From assembly GCA_964436865.1 (NCBI GenBank), contig CAYTFK010000028.1:1-38936 (forward strand): 38,936 nucleotides of DNA. Direction: 5' to 3'. The translations under genes were made by a program, and so were the position numbers. Below the pieces are notes generated by a model. That model was not told where the DNA came from. It saw nothing but the letters and a program-made list of their open reading frames with translations, and did no database searches. Source of the DNA: JAXGPP01 sp964436865. Its GTDB lineage: Bacteria; Planctomycetota; Planctomycetia; Pirellulales; Thermoguttaceae. Within the stretch, counting starts at the first letter, position 1, and every line of letters starts with the position of its first letter. Positions 1 to 7,798 of this stretch are shown here, in pieces.

Positions 1-1
1 C

Positions 2-574
2 TCGTGGCGTCGCGCGGTTCTCGCTGTCCTTCTCGGGCTTACATCTTTGACCGCCATACTCTGGCCATTGTTGTCGATGGCCTTGCGCCCGCCGCCGGAC
101 GGGTCCGACAAGTGGGTGGGGCCCGTGGCGATGCAGAGTTCGTGGGCGACGTGCAGTCCGGCGGCCGCGGCGACGCTCTTGGCCGCCGAGGGAATCAGGG
201 TCAGCGAACGCGAGATGGTCCCCCTTTGCCTGACGGACTACGACGGAACGCCCACGCTGGGGCTGTATCGAGGCGTTAAACTCATGGCGGCTCGGCACAA
301 ACGTGGAGTCGAGATTATCGATCGCCGCCTGGAGAACTTGCTCGGCGAGGACGACTGGCCGGTGCTGATCTCGGTCCGGCTCCCGTTCGGCGTCGACGAT
401 CCTCGCTTCGCCGACGAATGGGGATGGATACCGGGAATGGGGCACGCCGTGGTCGTCCTCGGTCGCACGCCTGAGGGGGACTTCATCGTTGGCGATCCGG
501 CGATCGGTATGGAACGCTGGTCTGAGTCGAAGCTCCAGACCCTCTGGCAGGGCATCGGGATGCGGGTCAAATAG
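2..574 (+). CDS. Membrane-anchored C39-like cysteine peptidase, 5' end outside window
   Basis: The frame is open from the left edge, so the start lies outside and 190 residues are visible. The first 25 or so residues form a hydrophobic segment (AVLLGLTSL...ILWPLLSMAL), probably the last membrane span or an uncleaved anchor. A papain-fold C39-like domain follows. SSWATCSPAAAATLL carries the candidate nucleophile Cys, GMGHAVVVLG the candidate His and VGDPAIGMERW the Asp, which is the usual C39/C39-like order. Such domains cleave double-glycine leader peptides or act as stand-alone envelope peptidases. No ABC transporter ATPase domain follows, so this is not a complete peptidase-containing bacteriocin exporter. 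The gene converges on the SHD1 gene with an 80-base gap. The family call is fairly safe; the substrate is unknown. Confidence 0.72.
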   Translation, partial: SWRRAVLAVLLGLTSLTAILWPLLSMALRPPPDGSDKWVGPVAMQSSWATCSPAAAATLLAAEGIRVSEREMVPLCLTDYDGTPTLGLYRGVKLMAARHKRGVEIIDRRLENLLGEDDWPVLISVRLPFGVDDPRFADEWGWIPGMGHAVVVLGRTPEGDFIVGDPAIGMERWSESKLQTLWQGIGMRVK

Positions 575-654
575 CGACCACTACCCGACGGCACGGTCGG
601 CCGGTGCTCTGCCGCCGTCGTGGGACACGCACGAAGGCAGCCGATGAGGCCGTG

Positions 655-1578
655 TCAGCGGTTAACCCGGCGCACCGCCCCGGCGACGAAGCCGGGATTC
701 TGCCGCAGCGCCGCTGCGGTGGCGTCGGCACTGGTGCGACCCGGCATCACCACCCAACGCGGCGGCATTGGGTTACCGAGCACGGGATGGAGCGTCACTT
801 CCCAGAGGGACGTGATGCCGGCCTGAATCGCCTGCAAATTCAAATTCATCACGGCAATCTGGTTCTTAATCTGTTGGTTCCGCACGTGGGCGGCGGCGTA
901 GGCCTCGAGGCGAAACGCACGGTCATCGCGCTGGTTGTAGTCATGCTGAACGCTGAGCCAATCCGCCCAGCCTTGCTTGAGCCACGCCCGATCCCCGTCC
1001 GAGAAGGCGAAGAAGGGCACGATATACTCGTCACCGTTCTCCCATTCCAGGACGACTCCTTCGATCAGGAAGGTGCGCGGCTGGCCTCTCAGGCTGAGCA
1101 GCCATTGACGCAACGCGCGGTCGTCGGGAATTTCGACGCCCTCGAAGTGCTCGATGACTTGTGGCAGCAGCTTCTGGTACAGCTCCGGCAGGTTGCTGAA
1201 CACCCGGTCGTTGACGTACATCCGGCCGCGGCGGCGCTGGACGGTGATTTCGGTCCGCGCGTAGTCGACCACCCTGCCGGGGAGCTCCAGGCCGCTTCGG
1301 GTGGTCCACACCTGACCGGCCGCGATATTCTGGCGGTTGACCTCCTCGGCCTCCTTTGAGGCCAGATATTCCTGATCTGCCGCGCTGAGCTGGTCGATCT
1401 TGAGCATGCCCAGCTCGCCGTCTTCCCGCTTGAGGATGGCGTTTTCGTCGTCGAACCCGAACAAATCCGCCTCCAGCACGTACGCGCCCGTCTGGTCGGT
1501 CCACTGGCGGGCCTGTACGGGTGATTGTGCCGCCGCCAGCGCGAGCGCCAAGCTCGCCAGGAGAGTGTAGCGTCTCAT
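655..1578 (-). CDS. Secreted SHD1 (SLA1 homology domain) protein
   Basis: This 307-residue protein has a signal peptide (MRRYTLLASLALALAAAQS...QA). It is followed at residues 24-75 by an SHD1-type module: RQWTDQTGAYVLEADLFGF, then ILKREDGELGMLKIDQLS and ADQEYL. That module is common in exported planctomycete proteins and resembles the yeast Sla1 peptide-binding fold. The remaining 230 residues match nothing I recognise; they are Gln/Arg/Asp-rich and probably helical near residues 215-270. I chose ATG at 1578 over the TTG one codon upstream because GGAAAGG lies about 9 bases before it. It is probably a single-gene unit with the candidate promoter at 1643-1670. Its function is unknown; a periplasmic or surface protein-binding role is an inference. 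Confidence 0.75.
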   Translation of the reverse strand: MRRYTLLASLALALAAAQSPVQARQWTDQTGAYVLEADLFGFDDENAILKREDGELGMLKIDQLSAADQEYLASKEAEEVNRQNIAAGQVWTTRSGLELPGRVVDYARTEITVQRRRGRMYVNDRVFSNLPELYQKLLPQVIEHFEGVEIPDDRALRQWLLSLRGQPRTFLIEGVVLEWENGDEYIVPFFAFSDGDRAWLKQGWADWLSVQHDYNQRDDRAFRLEAYAAAHVRNQQIKNQIAVMNLNLQAIQAGITSLWEVTLHPVLGNPMPPRWVVMPGRTSADATAAALRQNPGFVAGAVRRVNR

Positions 1579-1642
1579 CAAGAACCCTTTCCGCCTGGTG
1601 TTCGTGTGCCGCCTGGTTGTTATCGCCGCATCCTTCCATGAA

Positions 1643-1670
1643 GTTGTAACCGCTCAAGGCCCGCGATCAA
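1643..1670 (-). promoter_or_regulatory. Candidate sigma70-type promoter for the SHD1 gene
   Basis: On the minus strand TTGATC (1665-1670) is separated by 16 bases from TACAAC (1643-1648). The box lies about 65 bases upstream of the ATG at 1578. It fits the pattern seen before other genes in this window but is not proven. Confidence 0.4.
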
Positions 1671-1792
1671 GGGGACCGCTCCGCGCTGATTCATCAACGT
1701 CCTGCGAGCAGCACGTGCCTATTACGCCAAAAAACGGGCGGTTCCCTCCCAGTCTGTGAACGCCTGCCAGCAGCCGGGAATACGTCCGCGGG

Positions 1793-3907
1793 TCACTCGG
1801 CGATGGGCAGACCGGGCGCGGCCTCGTAGGGATCACGTCGAGCGGGTTTGGCCCGCCGGTTGGGATGGGTGCCCGGCAGGATTTCGAAGCGGGGATCGAA
1901 GTCGACCATCGTCGCAGCCAGCTTCTTAAGAATGCCAATATCGCCTTCTGCCTTGCAGTTCCCGTCGGCGATCTGCTCCGCCAGCGGTTTCGCGCCGGCC
2001 ATCGTCTGCTCGAGATCCGAGCGGTTGATCGTCAGTGTCAAGTCCGGTTTCTCGGCGAGATATCCCTGGATGTTCGTCAGGGTGGCGTTCGACAATTCGA
2101 TGAGGAACTTCTCGCCGTTGTCGGGCGTGACAAGATTGATGGTGAACTGCATCCCTTCCGCCTTGCGGCTGTCCATCCTGATGCCGAGGAAATTGAGGAA
2201 CAGCTCCGTCGACATCGCGCGGATGACATCCGGGCTCGACGTGCTCGGAATGGGGTCCTGCGGAATACCGGAGCGGAGTTCCAGGGCGCCGGCGAGGAAG
2301 CTGTTGCGGAGGCCCGGGTTTTCCTGCTGGTAGCCGAGTTGCTCGTAGACGTCGGCGAGCAGATCCTTGGCGGCTCGATTGCCGGGTTCGGCATGGACGA
2401 GCTTGTCGAGGATCTCGGCGGCGTGCTTGTACTTGCCCTGTTCGGCAAGCTCACGGCCCCTGGCGAGGATCGGCTCGGCCCCGCCCATCATTTCGACGTA
2501 GAGCGGTGCGGATTCTTCGGGTGAGAGGGGGATGAGGGTCGCCGGGTTGCAGTCCCAGAAGCCGAGATAGCGCTGGACGACGCCGCGCGCGTTATGTTCC
2601 GGCGAGCCGTGATAGCCGCGAGTGTGCCACTGCTGCTGCAGTCCTTTGGGCAATTCGTAGACATTGTGGATCTGGTTGATCGTGACTCCCTGGTTGGCAT
2701 AGTGGAGGCACTGGTTGTTCATATTGGCGTAGAGGTCGCGCTGCGCCCGGAGGACCTCCTGGATGCGATCGTTGCCCCAGCGCGGCCAATGGTGGGAAGC
2801 GAACATGACTTCCGCCAGCACGCCGAATTTGTACAGTGCCTCGGCGATGTACTTGGACCAGCGGAGCGGGTCGCGGACCGGGGCACCGCGCAGGGTGTAG
2901 ATATTATGCAGAGAGGCGATGACATTTTCCGCCATCCACAGGGCTTTGTGCTCCGGAAAGTAGGTATTCATCTCAGAGGGGGCTTCCGTGTTCGGCGTGT
3001 TCTGGTGGATCATGAGCACGCCGTCGACGGTCATCTCTTCAAGGTCGTCTGCGACGATGTGCGTCGGGGCAATCAGACCGACCGCGCCGCTGGAGCTGTT
3101 CTGGCCGAGGCCCTGGCTGACGTAGCCATAAGGGCTGACCGGCAGGTTGAGGCCGTACTGGTAGAACAACCGCCGGTTCATTGCGTTGCCGGCGTAGACG
3201 TTCTCCGAGATGGTGTGGCTCATGAAGTCGCGGGGAGCGATAATCTCGACCCGGCCCGACCTCAGGTCGTCGTTGCTGAGGATGCCGCGCACTCCGCCCC
3301 AGTGATCGACATGGGAGTGGGAGTAGATCACCGCCGTGACCGGCAGTCCTTCCCCGACGTGTTCCTGAAAGAGCTTCCAGGCGGCCTGAACCACTTCCGC
3401 CGAAACGAGCGGATCGATGACGATCCAGCCCGTCTTGCCGCGGACGAAGGAGATGTCGGAGAGGTCGAAGCCGCGGACCTGGTAGATGCCCTCGGTGACC
3501 TTGTAGAGGCCGTAGTTGTTGTTGAGTCGCGCCTGGCGAAGCAGCGAGGGGTGGATGCTGTCGAAGTCGCGATCTTCTTCGAGGAACTGAAATCGCTCCA
3601 TGTCCCAGGCGACGTGGCCGGCGTCGGCCGGGATTTTGAGCTGCTTCATGGGGGCGATGAGCCCTTTTTGCTGCTCCTCGAAATCGCGCGTATCGGCCAG
3701 CGGGAGCGAGTCCTTCGCGGCGGCGAGGATCTCCTTGGTAAAACGGCTGGGGGCCTTTCCCTTGGGATGGAAGTGGCCCTTCGGCGGCGCGGCACTGAGG
3801 GCCGGGGCCTGCGCGGAGGCGGTGTTGTCGGGGCACAGGCTTGAGCCGATGGCCAGGGCGCCGGCCGCGGCCGGCACGGTGGCGAGGAACTCGCGTCGCG
3901 TTTGCAT
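1793..3907 (-). CDS. Exported alkyl sulfatase, SdsA1-type metallo-beta-lactamase fold
   Basis: This 704-residue enzyme hydrolyses alkyl sulfate esters, releasing sulfate and alcohol. The N-terminus has a Tat-like motif (TRREFLA) and an Ala-rich hydrophobic stretch, so export is likely. The binuclear zinc motif HSHVDH is at 197-202. NTEAPSE gives Glu308, WMAEN gives Glu327 and ASHHW gives His372. The distances between these residues (106, 19 and 45) match the ligand spacing I recall for Pseudomonas SdsA1, so the metal site looks complete. A helical dimerisation region with FWDCNPATL follows, and the last 130 residues are an SCP2-like lipid-binding domain (TELFLNFLGIRM...FLIELSNATLTN). The length is normal for the family. 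It stands alone, with 243 bases upstream. Sulfate-ester scavenging suits a planctomycete, but the natural substrate is unknown. Confidence 0.9.
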   Translation of the reverse strand: MQTRREFLATVPAAAGALAIGSSLCPDNTASAQAPALSAAPPKGHFHPKGKAPSRFTKEILAAAKDSLPLADTRDFEEQQKGLIAPMKQLKIPADAGHVAWDMERFQFLEEDRDFDSIHPSLLRQARLNNNYGLYKVTEGIYQVRGFDLSDISFVRGKTGWIVIDPLVSAEVVQAAWKLFQEHVGEGLPVTAVIYSHSHVDHWGGVRGILSNDDLRSGRVEIIAPRDFMSHTISENVYAGNAMNRRLFYQYGLNLPVSPYGYVSQGLGQNSSSGAVGLIAPTHIVADDLEEMTVDGVLMIHQNTPNTEAPSEMNTYFPEHKALWMAENVIASLHNIYTLRGAPVRDPLRWSKYIAEALYKFGVLAEVMFASHHWPRWGNDRIQEVLRAQRDLYANMNNQCLHYANQGVTINQIHNVYELPKGLQQQWHTRGYHGSPEHNARGVVQRYLGFWDCNPATLIPLSPEESAPLYVEMMGGAEPILARGRELAEQGKYKHAAEILDKLVHAEPGNRAAKDLLADVYEQLGYQQENPGLRNSFLAGALELRSGIPQDPIPSTSSPDVIRAMSTELFLNFLGIRMDSRKAEGMQFTINLVTPDNGEKFLIELSNATLTNIQGYLAEKPDLTLTINRSDLEQTMAGAKPLAEQIADGNCKAEGDIGILKKLAATMVDFDPRFEILPGTHPNRRAKPARRDPYEAAPGLPIAE

Positions 3908-4150
3908 GGTGCGTCTTGCAGCAAGGGGGATGGGCAGCTACGTCGGACGTTTCATCAGAGCAAGTCCGCGCTGTCAGCGCGTTCGAGACGCCTCATGCAC
4001 CGCTGGACTTGCCGAGTCGCTACTGGCATGGCCATCCCGACGCTTCGAAAAGAAGACTTTCAAGCGGCGCCCCGGCCGGAAACAGCAAAATGACCGTAGC
4101 CAGTTTAGATCGGCACATATTCTTCGGAGCGCAACAGGTTGAGTCAAGGG

Positions 4151-4575
4151 TCAAGATACGCCCCACCCGATGATCTGCGTTCCCTCGTGCGTCGACCCGT
4201 CGCCGCGCTGGAAGGTGTACGAACGAACGAGGAACGAGCGGTTGGCACTCCAGCGACCGGTCGTGGCGGTGCGAGCGTCCGCGCGATCGTCGACCCAGTC
4301 GCCGACGAGGAACTCCAACTCCCGCAAACGGTCGTAGGTTCCAGCCGCCCTAGGCAGGAGTGACTCGGTGACGTTGTCGATCAGCCACCGTCCACCTTTA
4401 CGCGCCAGCAAGGCGCGAAACTGGCTTTCACGCGGCGATTCGTCGCGGGACGCGGTAACTGCCAGGCCCTTCACCTGGGCCACATCCGGGCGGATGAAGC
4501 GAATCCGATCGAGGCGAATGCCAGCAGGAGGCACACAACGACTCCGCAGGACTGGGCGAAACGGGTCGCACTCAT
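4151..4575 (-). pseudogene. Decayed SnoaL/SgcJ-type secreted protein (deletion and frameshift)
   Basis: The remnant is in two frames. From ATG 4575 a clean signal peptide begins (MSATRFAQSCGVVVCLLLA...) but stops after about 34 codons. In the next frame, overlapping its end, lies the middle of a SnoaL-like protein: RFIRPDVAQVKGLAV, then LLARKGGRWLIDNVTES, then LRELEFLVGDWVDD and the start of the C-terminal repeat ending GTQIIGWG. There it meets a stop at 4151, about where relatives continue with a further conserved stretch. The N-terminal half of the first SnoaL domain is missing. I infer that an internal deletion joined the signal peptide out of frame to the domain, and that the 3' end was lost. 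A long open reading frame (4651 to 4151) covers the remnant but would start without a signal peptide. Family function in planctomycetes is not known. Confidence 0.6.
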
Positions 4576-4717
4576 GACTTGTCTTTCGATTGGGGGAAGA
4601 CTGACGGAATCGACTCTTCGAAAAACGCTCCCGATGGAGACCTTTTCTCATCCAGCGACCGAGTGATCTCGGGGAGAATCCCCGCGACCAAACCGGCAGT
4701 AGGCGCGAGTTCGTCGG

Positions 4718-5338
4718 TCAAACGCCGGCCAGCGGAGCGACTGCGGCGGTGGGCTCTTCTGGGGCCGCTTTCCGAGCGCCCAGGGCCAACATCACCCAGC
4801 CCCAGCCATTAAAGATCAAGTCGATGCCCAGAAATGTGCCGATGACCCACAGGCCAGAGGCCGGCCACTGCTTGTAGATCAGCAGGCCCAGCATCAGCGA
4901 CACGGCGCCATTAAGCAGCACCCATCCCCAACCTGAAAAGCGTTCGCTGATGGCGAATATCATGCGGAAAATGCCTCCGACCATCAGGAACAGGGCAATC
5001 ATCAGTGTCAGGCCCATCGCAGCATCAACAGGTTGATCGATAATGATGAACCCCACCACGACGTAGAGCACCCCGACCAACAGGTGAAGCAACGTGCCGC
5101 TCCACCGGCCGGCCCAGAACGAGTTGACGATCTCCGAGATGCCACTGGCCAGCAGAACGAAGCCGAAAAACCAGGTGGCCGCGACCGTCAACGTCGCAAT
5201 GCACGCCCAGCCGATCACAAACGTGCCAACCGCGACCATTCCGATGCCGAGCGCCAGGAACCAGCGCCAGTACTGATGCAGGTTCCGCATTTCGTCGGCC
5301 AGCGCAACGGGGGATACCCGAGGTGATGCCGCGTTCAT
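4718..5338 (-). CDS. HdeD-family integral membrane protein
   Basis: This 206-residue protein has six predicted membrane spans arranged as three hairpins (for example WFLALGIGMVAVGTFVIGW, LLHLLVGVLYVVVGFIIID, LNGAVSLMLGLLIYKQW). The repeated pattern with GWGWVLLNG and NGWGWVML near the end is that of HdeD/DUF308 proteins, named after the E. coli acid-resistance membrane protein. I chose ATG 5338 because GGAGG lies 9 bases upstream; an upstream in-frame extension to 5401 has no membrane or signal character. It is a single gene with a good promoter at 5462-5491 and a leader of about 115 bases. No acid-stress partner genes are nearby, so the stress role is a family inference only. Confidence 0.85.
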   Translation of the reverse strand: MNAASPRVSPVALADEMRNLHQYWRWFLALGIGMVAVGTFVIGWACIATLTVAATWFFGFVLLASGISEIVNSFWAGRWSGTLLHLLVGVLYVVVGFIIIDQPVDAAMGLTLMIALFLMVGGIFRMIFAISERFSGWGWVLLNGAVSLMLGLLIYKQWPASGLWVIGTFLGIDLIFNGWGWVMLALGARKAAPEEPTAAVAPLAGV

Positions 5339-5461
5339 ACTTTGGCTCCTCCCAGAACCTATGCGTGTGTGTTGGCGTTTTGTGAGCACCGAAGAGGACA
5401 TCGCCGGAAGGCAACGAGCGCGCGTCCCTTCTTCTCAACGACGACAGACGAGTGGCTAGAA

Positions 5462-5491
5462 TTTATAGGAGCCGGGCCCACGGTTTGGCAA
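5462..5491 (-). promoter_or_regulatory. Sigma70-type promoter for the hdeD-like gene
   Basis: On the minus strand TTGCCA (5486-5491) is followed after 18 bases by TATAAA (5462-5467). This is one of the closest matches to the sigma70 consensus in the window and points at the ATG at 5338. Confidence 0.55.
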
Positions 5492-5639
5492 TCCCGCCGG
5501 AACGGCGGTAAAGGAAAACTTCCGCAAACCGGACATAGCGAATACTGCATCGGCAATATGGCTGTTCGGGGGTATGCGGGATCTCGAACGCGCTGCGTCT
5601 ACAATCCCCAATCGGAGCCAAGGCAGCCGCAGTGAAGGA

Positions 5640-5667
5640 TTGCTGACCGACACGCGCCCGATAGAAT
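5640..5667 (+). promoter_or_regulatory. Candidate promoter for the membrane hydrolase gene
   Basis: TTGCTG (5640-5645), 16 bases, then TAGAAT (5662-5667). It would give a leader of about 135 bases before ATG 5810. Moderate consensus match only. Confidence 0.35.
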
Positions 5668-5809
5668 ACGGCTTCGATTGAGAGGTCCGAACTCCAGTGC
5701 CCGACCACCTGACTTCAGGCCGAGCCAGTATCGCGGGAAGCGCAGCGGCCGGGCTGCGTTTTCAGGGCGCGTCGCCGTGCCCACTGAGTCCCTCCTTTCC
5801 GGTGCCCTG

Positions 5810-7474
5810 ATGACGGAGGCTCCCTTGAAGTTCCCTTCTGTGCTGCACCGCTTCTGGTCGTCGTTCTCCTTTACCGGATTGGTTTTCGGGACGCTCTTCT
5901 TCTCGGCATCGCTTTCTCCGTCGCTCCTGCCACGGCACTACGCTGTCGAAGGGGTCTTGTCTGGACTCGCGCTGGCAGTCGGGTATGGCCTGGGCGTCTC
6001 TGCCGTCTGGTTGTGGCGCTACCTTGGATTGCCGGAGCCACGGGCGAAGACGCAGCGTGTTTGCAGGCAATCGAGCGCAACGGTCGCAGCTGCGGTTGCT
6101 GCTCTTTCGCTGTGGCGATCGACTGTCTGGCAGAATTCCATTCGCAGTCTGATGGAGATGCCGCCAATCGAGAGCGCCTATGCTTCATACGTCGCGATGA
6201 TCGCACTCATTGTCGGAATTCTCCTGATCGGCCTCGCACGATTCTTTTGGATGACCTGCCATTTCGCCGATCGGCAACTAAGACGCTTTCTGCCGCCGCG
6301 AGTTTCGTACTTCCTGAGCGCCGTAATCGTTGTCTTCATCCTGCTGACCATCACCAACAGGCTCGTGCTCAGCCAATTGCTGGCCGCCGCAGACGCCGCT
6401 TTCCTGGAGCTCGACAACCTGATCGAGGATGGAATCGAACAGCCGCGCGACGCTATGGCTTCAGGCAGTCCCGACTCGCTGATAGATTGGGACTCGATCG
6501 GCCGACGCGGGAAGGCTTTCGTCGTTGCAGGGCCGACGCAGGAGGAATTGGCACAGTTCTCGGGCCGGAAGGCCTTGCGGCCTTTGCGGGTGTACGTCGG
6601 CCTCGATTGCGGGGAAACGCCGCAAGAGCGAGCCGAACTGGCCCTGGCGGAACTGATACGCGTGGGAGCGTTCCAGCGGTCCGTGCTGGTCGTCGCCACC
6701 CCAACCGGGACAGGCTGGCTCGACCCCGGCGCCGTCGATACGCTGGAGTTCCTGCATGGAGGCGACACGGCGATCGTCGCCATGCAGTATTCCTACCTTC
6801 CGAGTTGGATCACGATCCTGGTCAACCCCGAAGGGTCACGAGAGGCAGCGCGGGCCCTTTTTGACGAGGTGTACGGGCATTGGACGACTTTGGCAGGTCA
6901 ACCTCGACCACGACTGTACCTGCACGGGCTGAGTCTCGGGGCGCTCGGCTCGGAAACCTGCGCTGACCTGTTCACGCTTTTTGAGGACCCGATTCAAGGC
7001 GGTGTCTGGAGCGGCCCGCCGTTCCCCAGCACGAAATGGGCGGCAATTACGAGATCAAGAAATCCCGATTCGCCCGCGTGGCTCCCCACGTTTCGGGACG
7101 GGTCGATGGTGCGGTTCACCGGGCGGAGCAATGCGCTCGACCACGCCGGTAATCGATGGGGCCCAATGCGGTTCGTCTACATCCAGCATCCCAGCGATCC
7201 GATGACGTTTTTCTCGCCGGAGCTGGCATTTCGAAGGCCCGACTGGCTCGGCGGCGAGCGTGGGCCCGATGTCTCGCCTTACTTGACCTGGTACCCGATC
7301 GTAACGTTCCTGCAAGTCGCTTTCGACTTACCCATGGCAACGAGCGTACCTCACGGATACGGCCACAACATCGCCGCGGCCAGCTACATTGACGCCTGGA
7401 AAGAAGTCACCGACCCGGCTGGCTGGAGTGCCGACGACACCGCTCGCCTGAAGGAGCGATTTGCTGAGCAGTGA
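5810..7474 (+). CDS. Membrane alpha/beta-hydrolase of the Abhydrolase_9 type
   Basis: This 554-residue protein matches the two-part Abhydrolase_9 architecture. The first 200 residues hold four or five membrane spans (SFTGLVFGTLFFSASLSPSL, VEGVLSGLALAVGYGLGV, AMIALIVGILLIGLARFF, FLSAVIVVFILLTITNRL). A soluble hydrolase domain follows. The nucleophile Ser375 sits in LHGLSLGALGSE (a GLSLG elbow), PTGTGWLDPGAVDTLEFLHGG is typical of the family, and VPHGYGHNI near the end supplies the likely His. Family members are described as membrane esterases or lipases with unknown substrates. I chose ATG 5810 because the upstream in-frame sequence has no hydrophobic start, but no strong ribosome site is visible, so the start is uncertain. 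It is a single-gene unit; the 3' neighbour is another hydrolase 324 bases away. Confidence 0.85.
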   Translation: MTEAPLKFPSVLHRFWSSFSFTGLVFGTLFFSASLSPSLLPRHYAVEGVLSGLALAVGYGLGVSAVWLWRYLGLPEPRAKTQRVCRQSSATVAAAVAALSLWRSTVWQNSIRSLMEMPPIESAYASYVAMIALIVGILLIGLARFFWMTCHFADRQLRRFLPPRVSYFLSAVIVVFILLTITNRLVLSQLLAAADAAFLELDNLIEDGIEQPRDAMASGSPDSLIDWDSIGRRGKAFVVAGPTQEELAQFSGRKALRPLRVYVGLDCGETPQERAELALAELIRVGAFQRSVLVVATPTGTGWLDPGAVDTLEFLHGGDTAIVAMQYSYLPSWITILVNPEGSREAARALFDEVYGHWTTLAGQPRPRLYLHGLSLGALGSETCADLFTLFEDPIQGGVWSGPPFPSTKWAAITRSRNPDSPAWLPTFRDGSMVRFTGRSNALDHAGNRWGPMRFVYIQHPSDPMTFFSPELAFRRPDWLGGERGPDVSPYLTWYPIVTFLQVAFDLPMATSVPHGYGHNIAAASYIDAWKEVTDPAGWSADDTARLKERFAEQ

Positions 7475-7798
7475 CCGCACTTGAGTCTGACGAGCGGTAT
7501 TCAGGCGGATGAACATCACCGTCCGACCGGTGGGGAAGGGGCATCGGAGAAGGCGATGTCCTCGTCGGTGACCGGTAAACGTCCGGCCGATCACTTTCTT
7601 GACGCGGCCGCTATTCCAGCGTGGAGAACCGCACGTTTCGGGGTGAGGCGATGCGGCCATTGATGCGAGTGAGGGGGACGGGTCTGTGTTCTCGGCGATC
7701 GGGTTGCGCGGTAGACTGGCCTGCCGCGCCGAAAAACGGACCAGTCCCCGCCCAATGGGTACGGCGCGAGGAGGGTCTATTCAGCCAAGGATGAGCCG
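7475..7798. other. Intergenic region with an imperfect palindromic element
   Basis: These 324 bases between two plus-strand hydrolase genes hold no supported gene. The only structure I see is the inverted repeat at 7673-7750 described separately. AAGG at 7787-7790 precedes the next start by 8 bases. Confidence 0.5.
7673..7750. repeat. Imperfect long inverted repeat with nested stem
   Basis: The left arm (7673-7687, GGGGGACGGGTCTGT) and right arm (7736-7750, ACGGACCAGTCCCCG) pair at 12 of 15 positions. Inside, TCGGCG (7692-7697) can pair with CGCCGA (7727-7732), or GCGCGG (7706-7711) with CCGCGC (7724-7729). This looks like a folded dispersed element of the GGGAC...GTCCC kind rather than a terminator, as no T run follows. 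Confidence 0.45.

Larger units (their letters stand above)
5339..5809. other. Divergent intergenic region between the hdeD-like and hydrolase genes
   Basis: These 471 bases hold no supported gene. They contain the minus-strand promoter for the HdeD-like gene (5462-5491) and a weaker plus-strand candidate (5640-5667). An isolated TACAAT lies at 5600-5605 without a convincing -35. The in-frame stretch 5678-5809 upstream of the hydrolase ATG is Arg/Pro/Ser-rich and reads as untranslated sequence. Confidence 0.5.

Noticed and set aside
2594..3844. A 416-codon plus-strand frame inside the alkyl sulfatase gene
   Set aside because: It is antisense to the metal-binding core of the sulfatase, and its residues reflect reversed codons of that gene.
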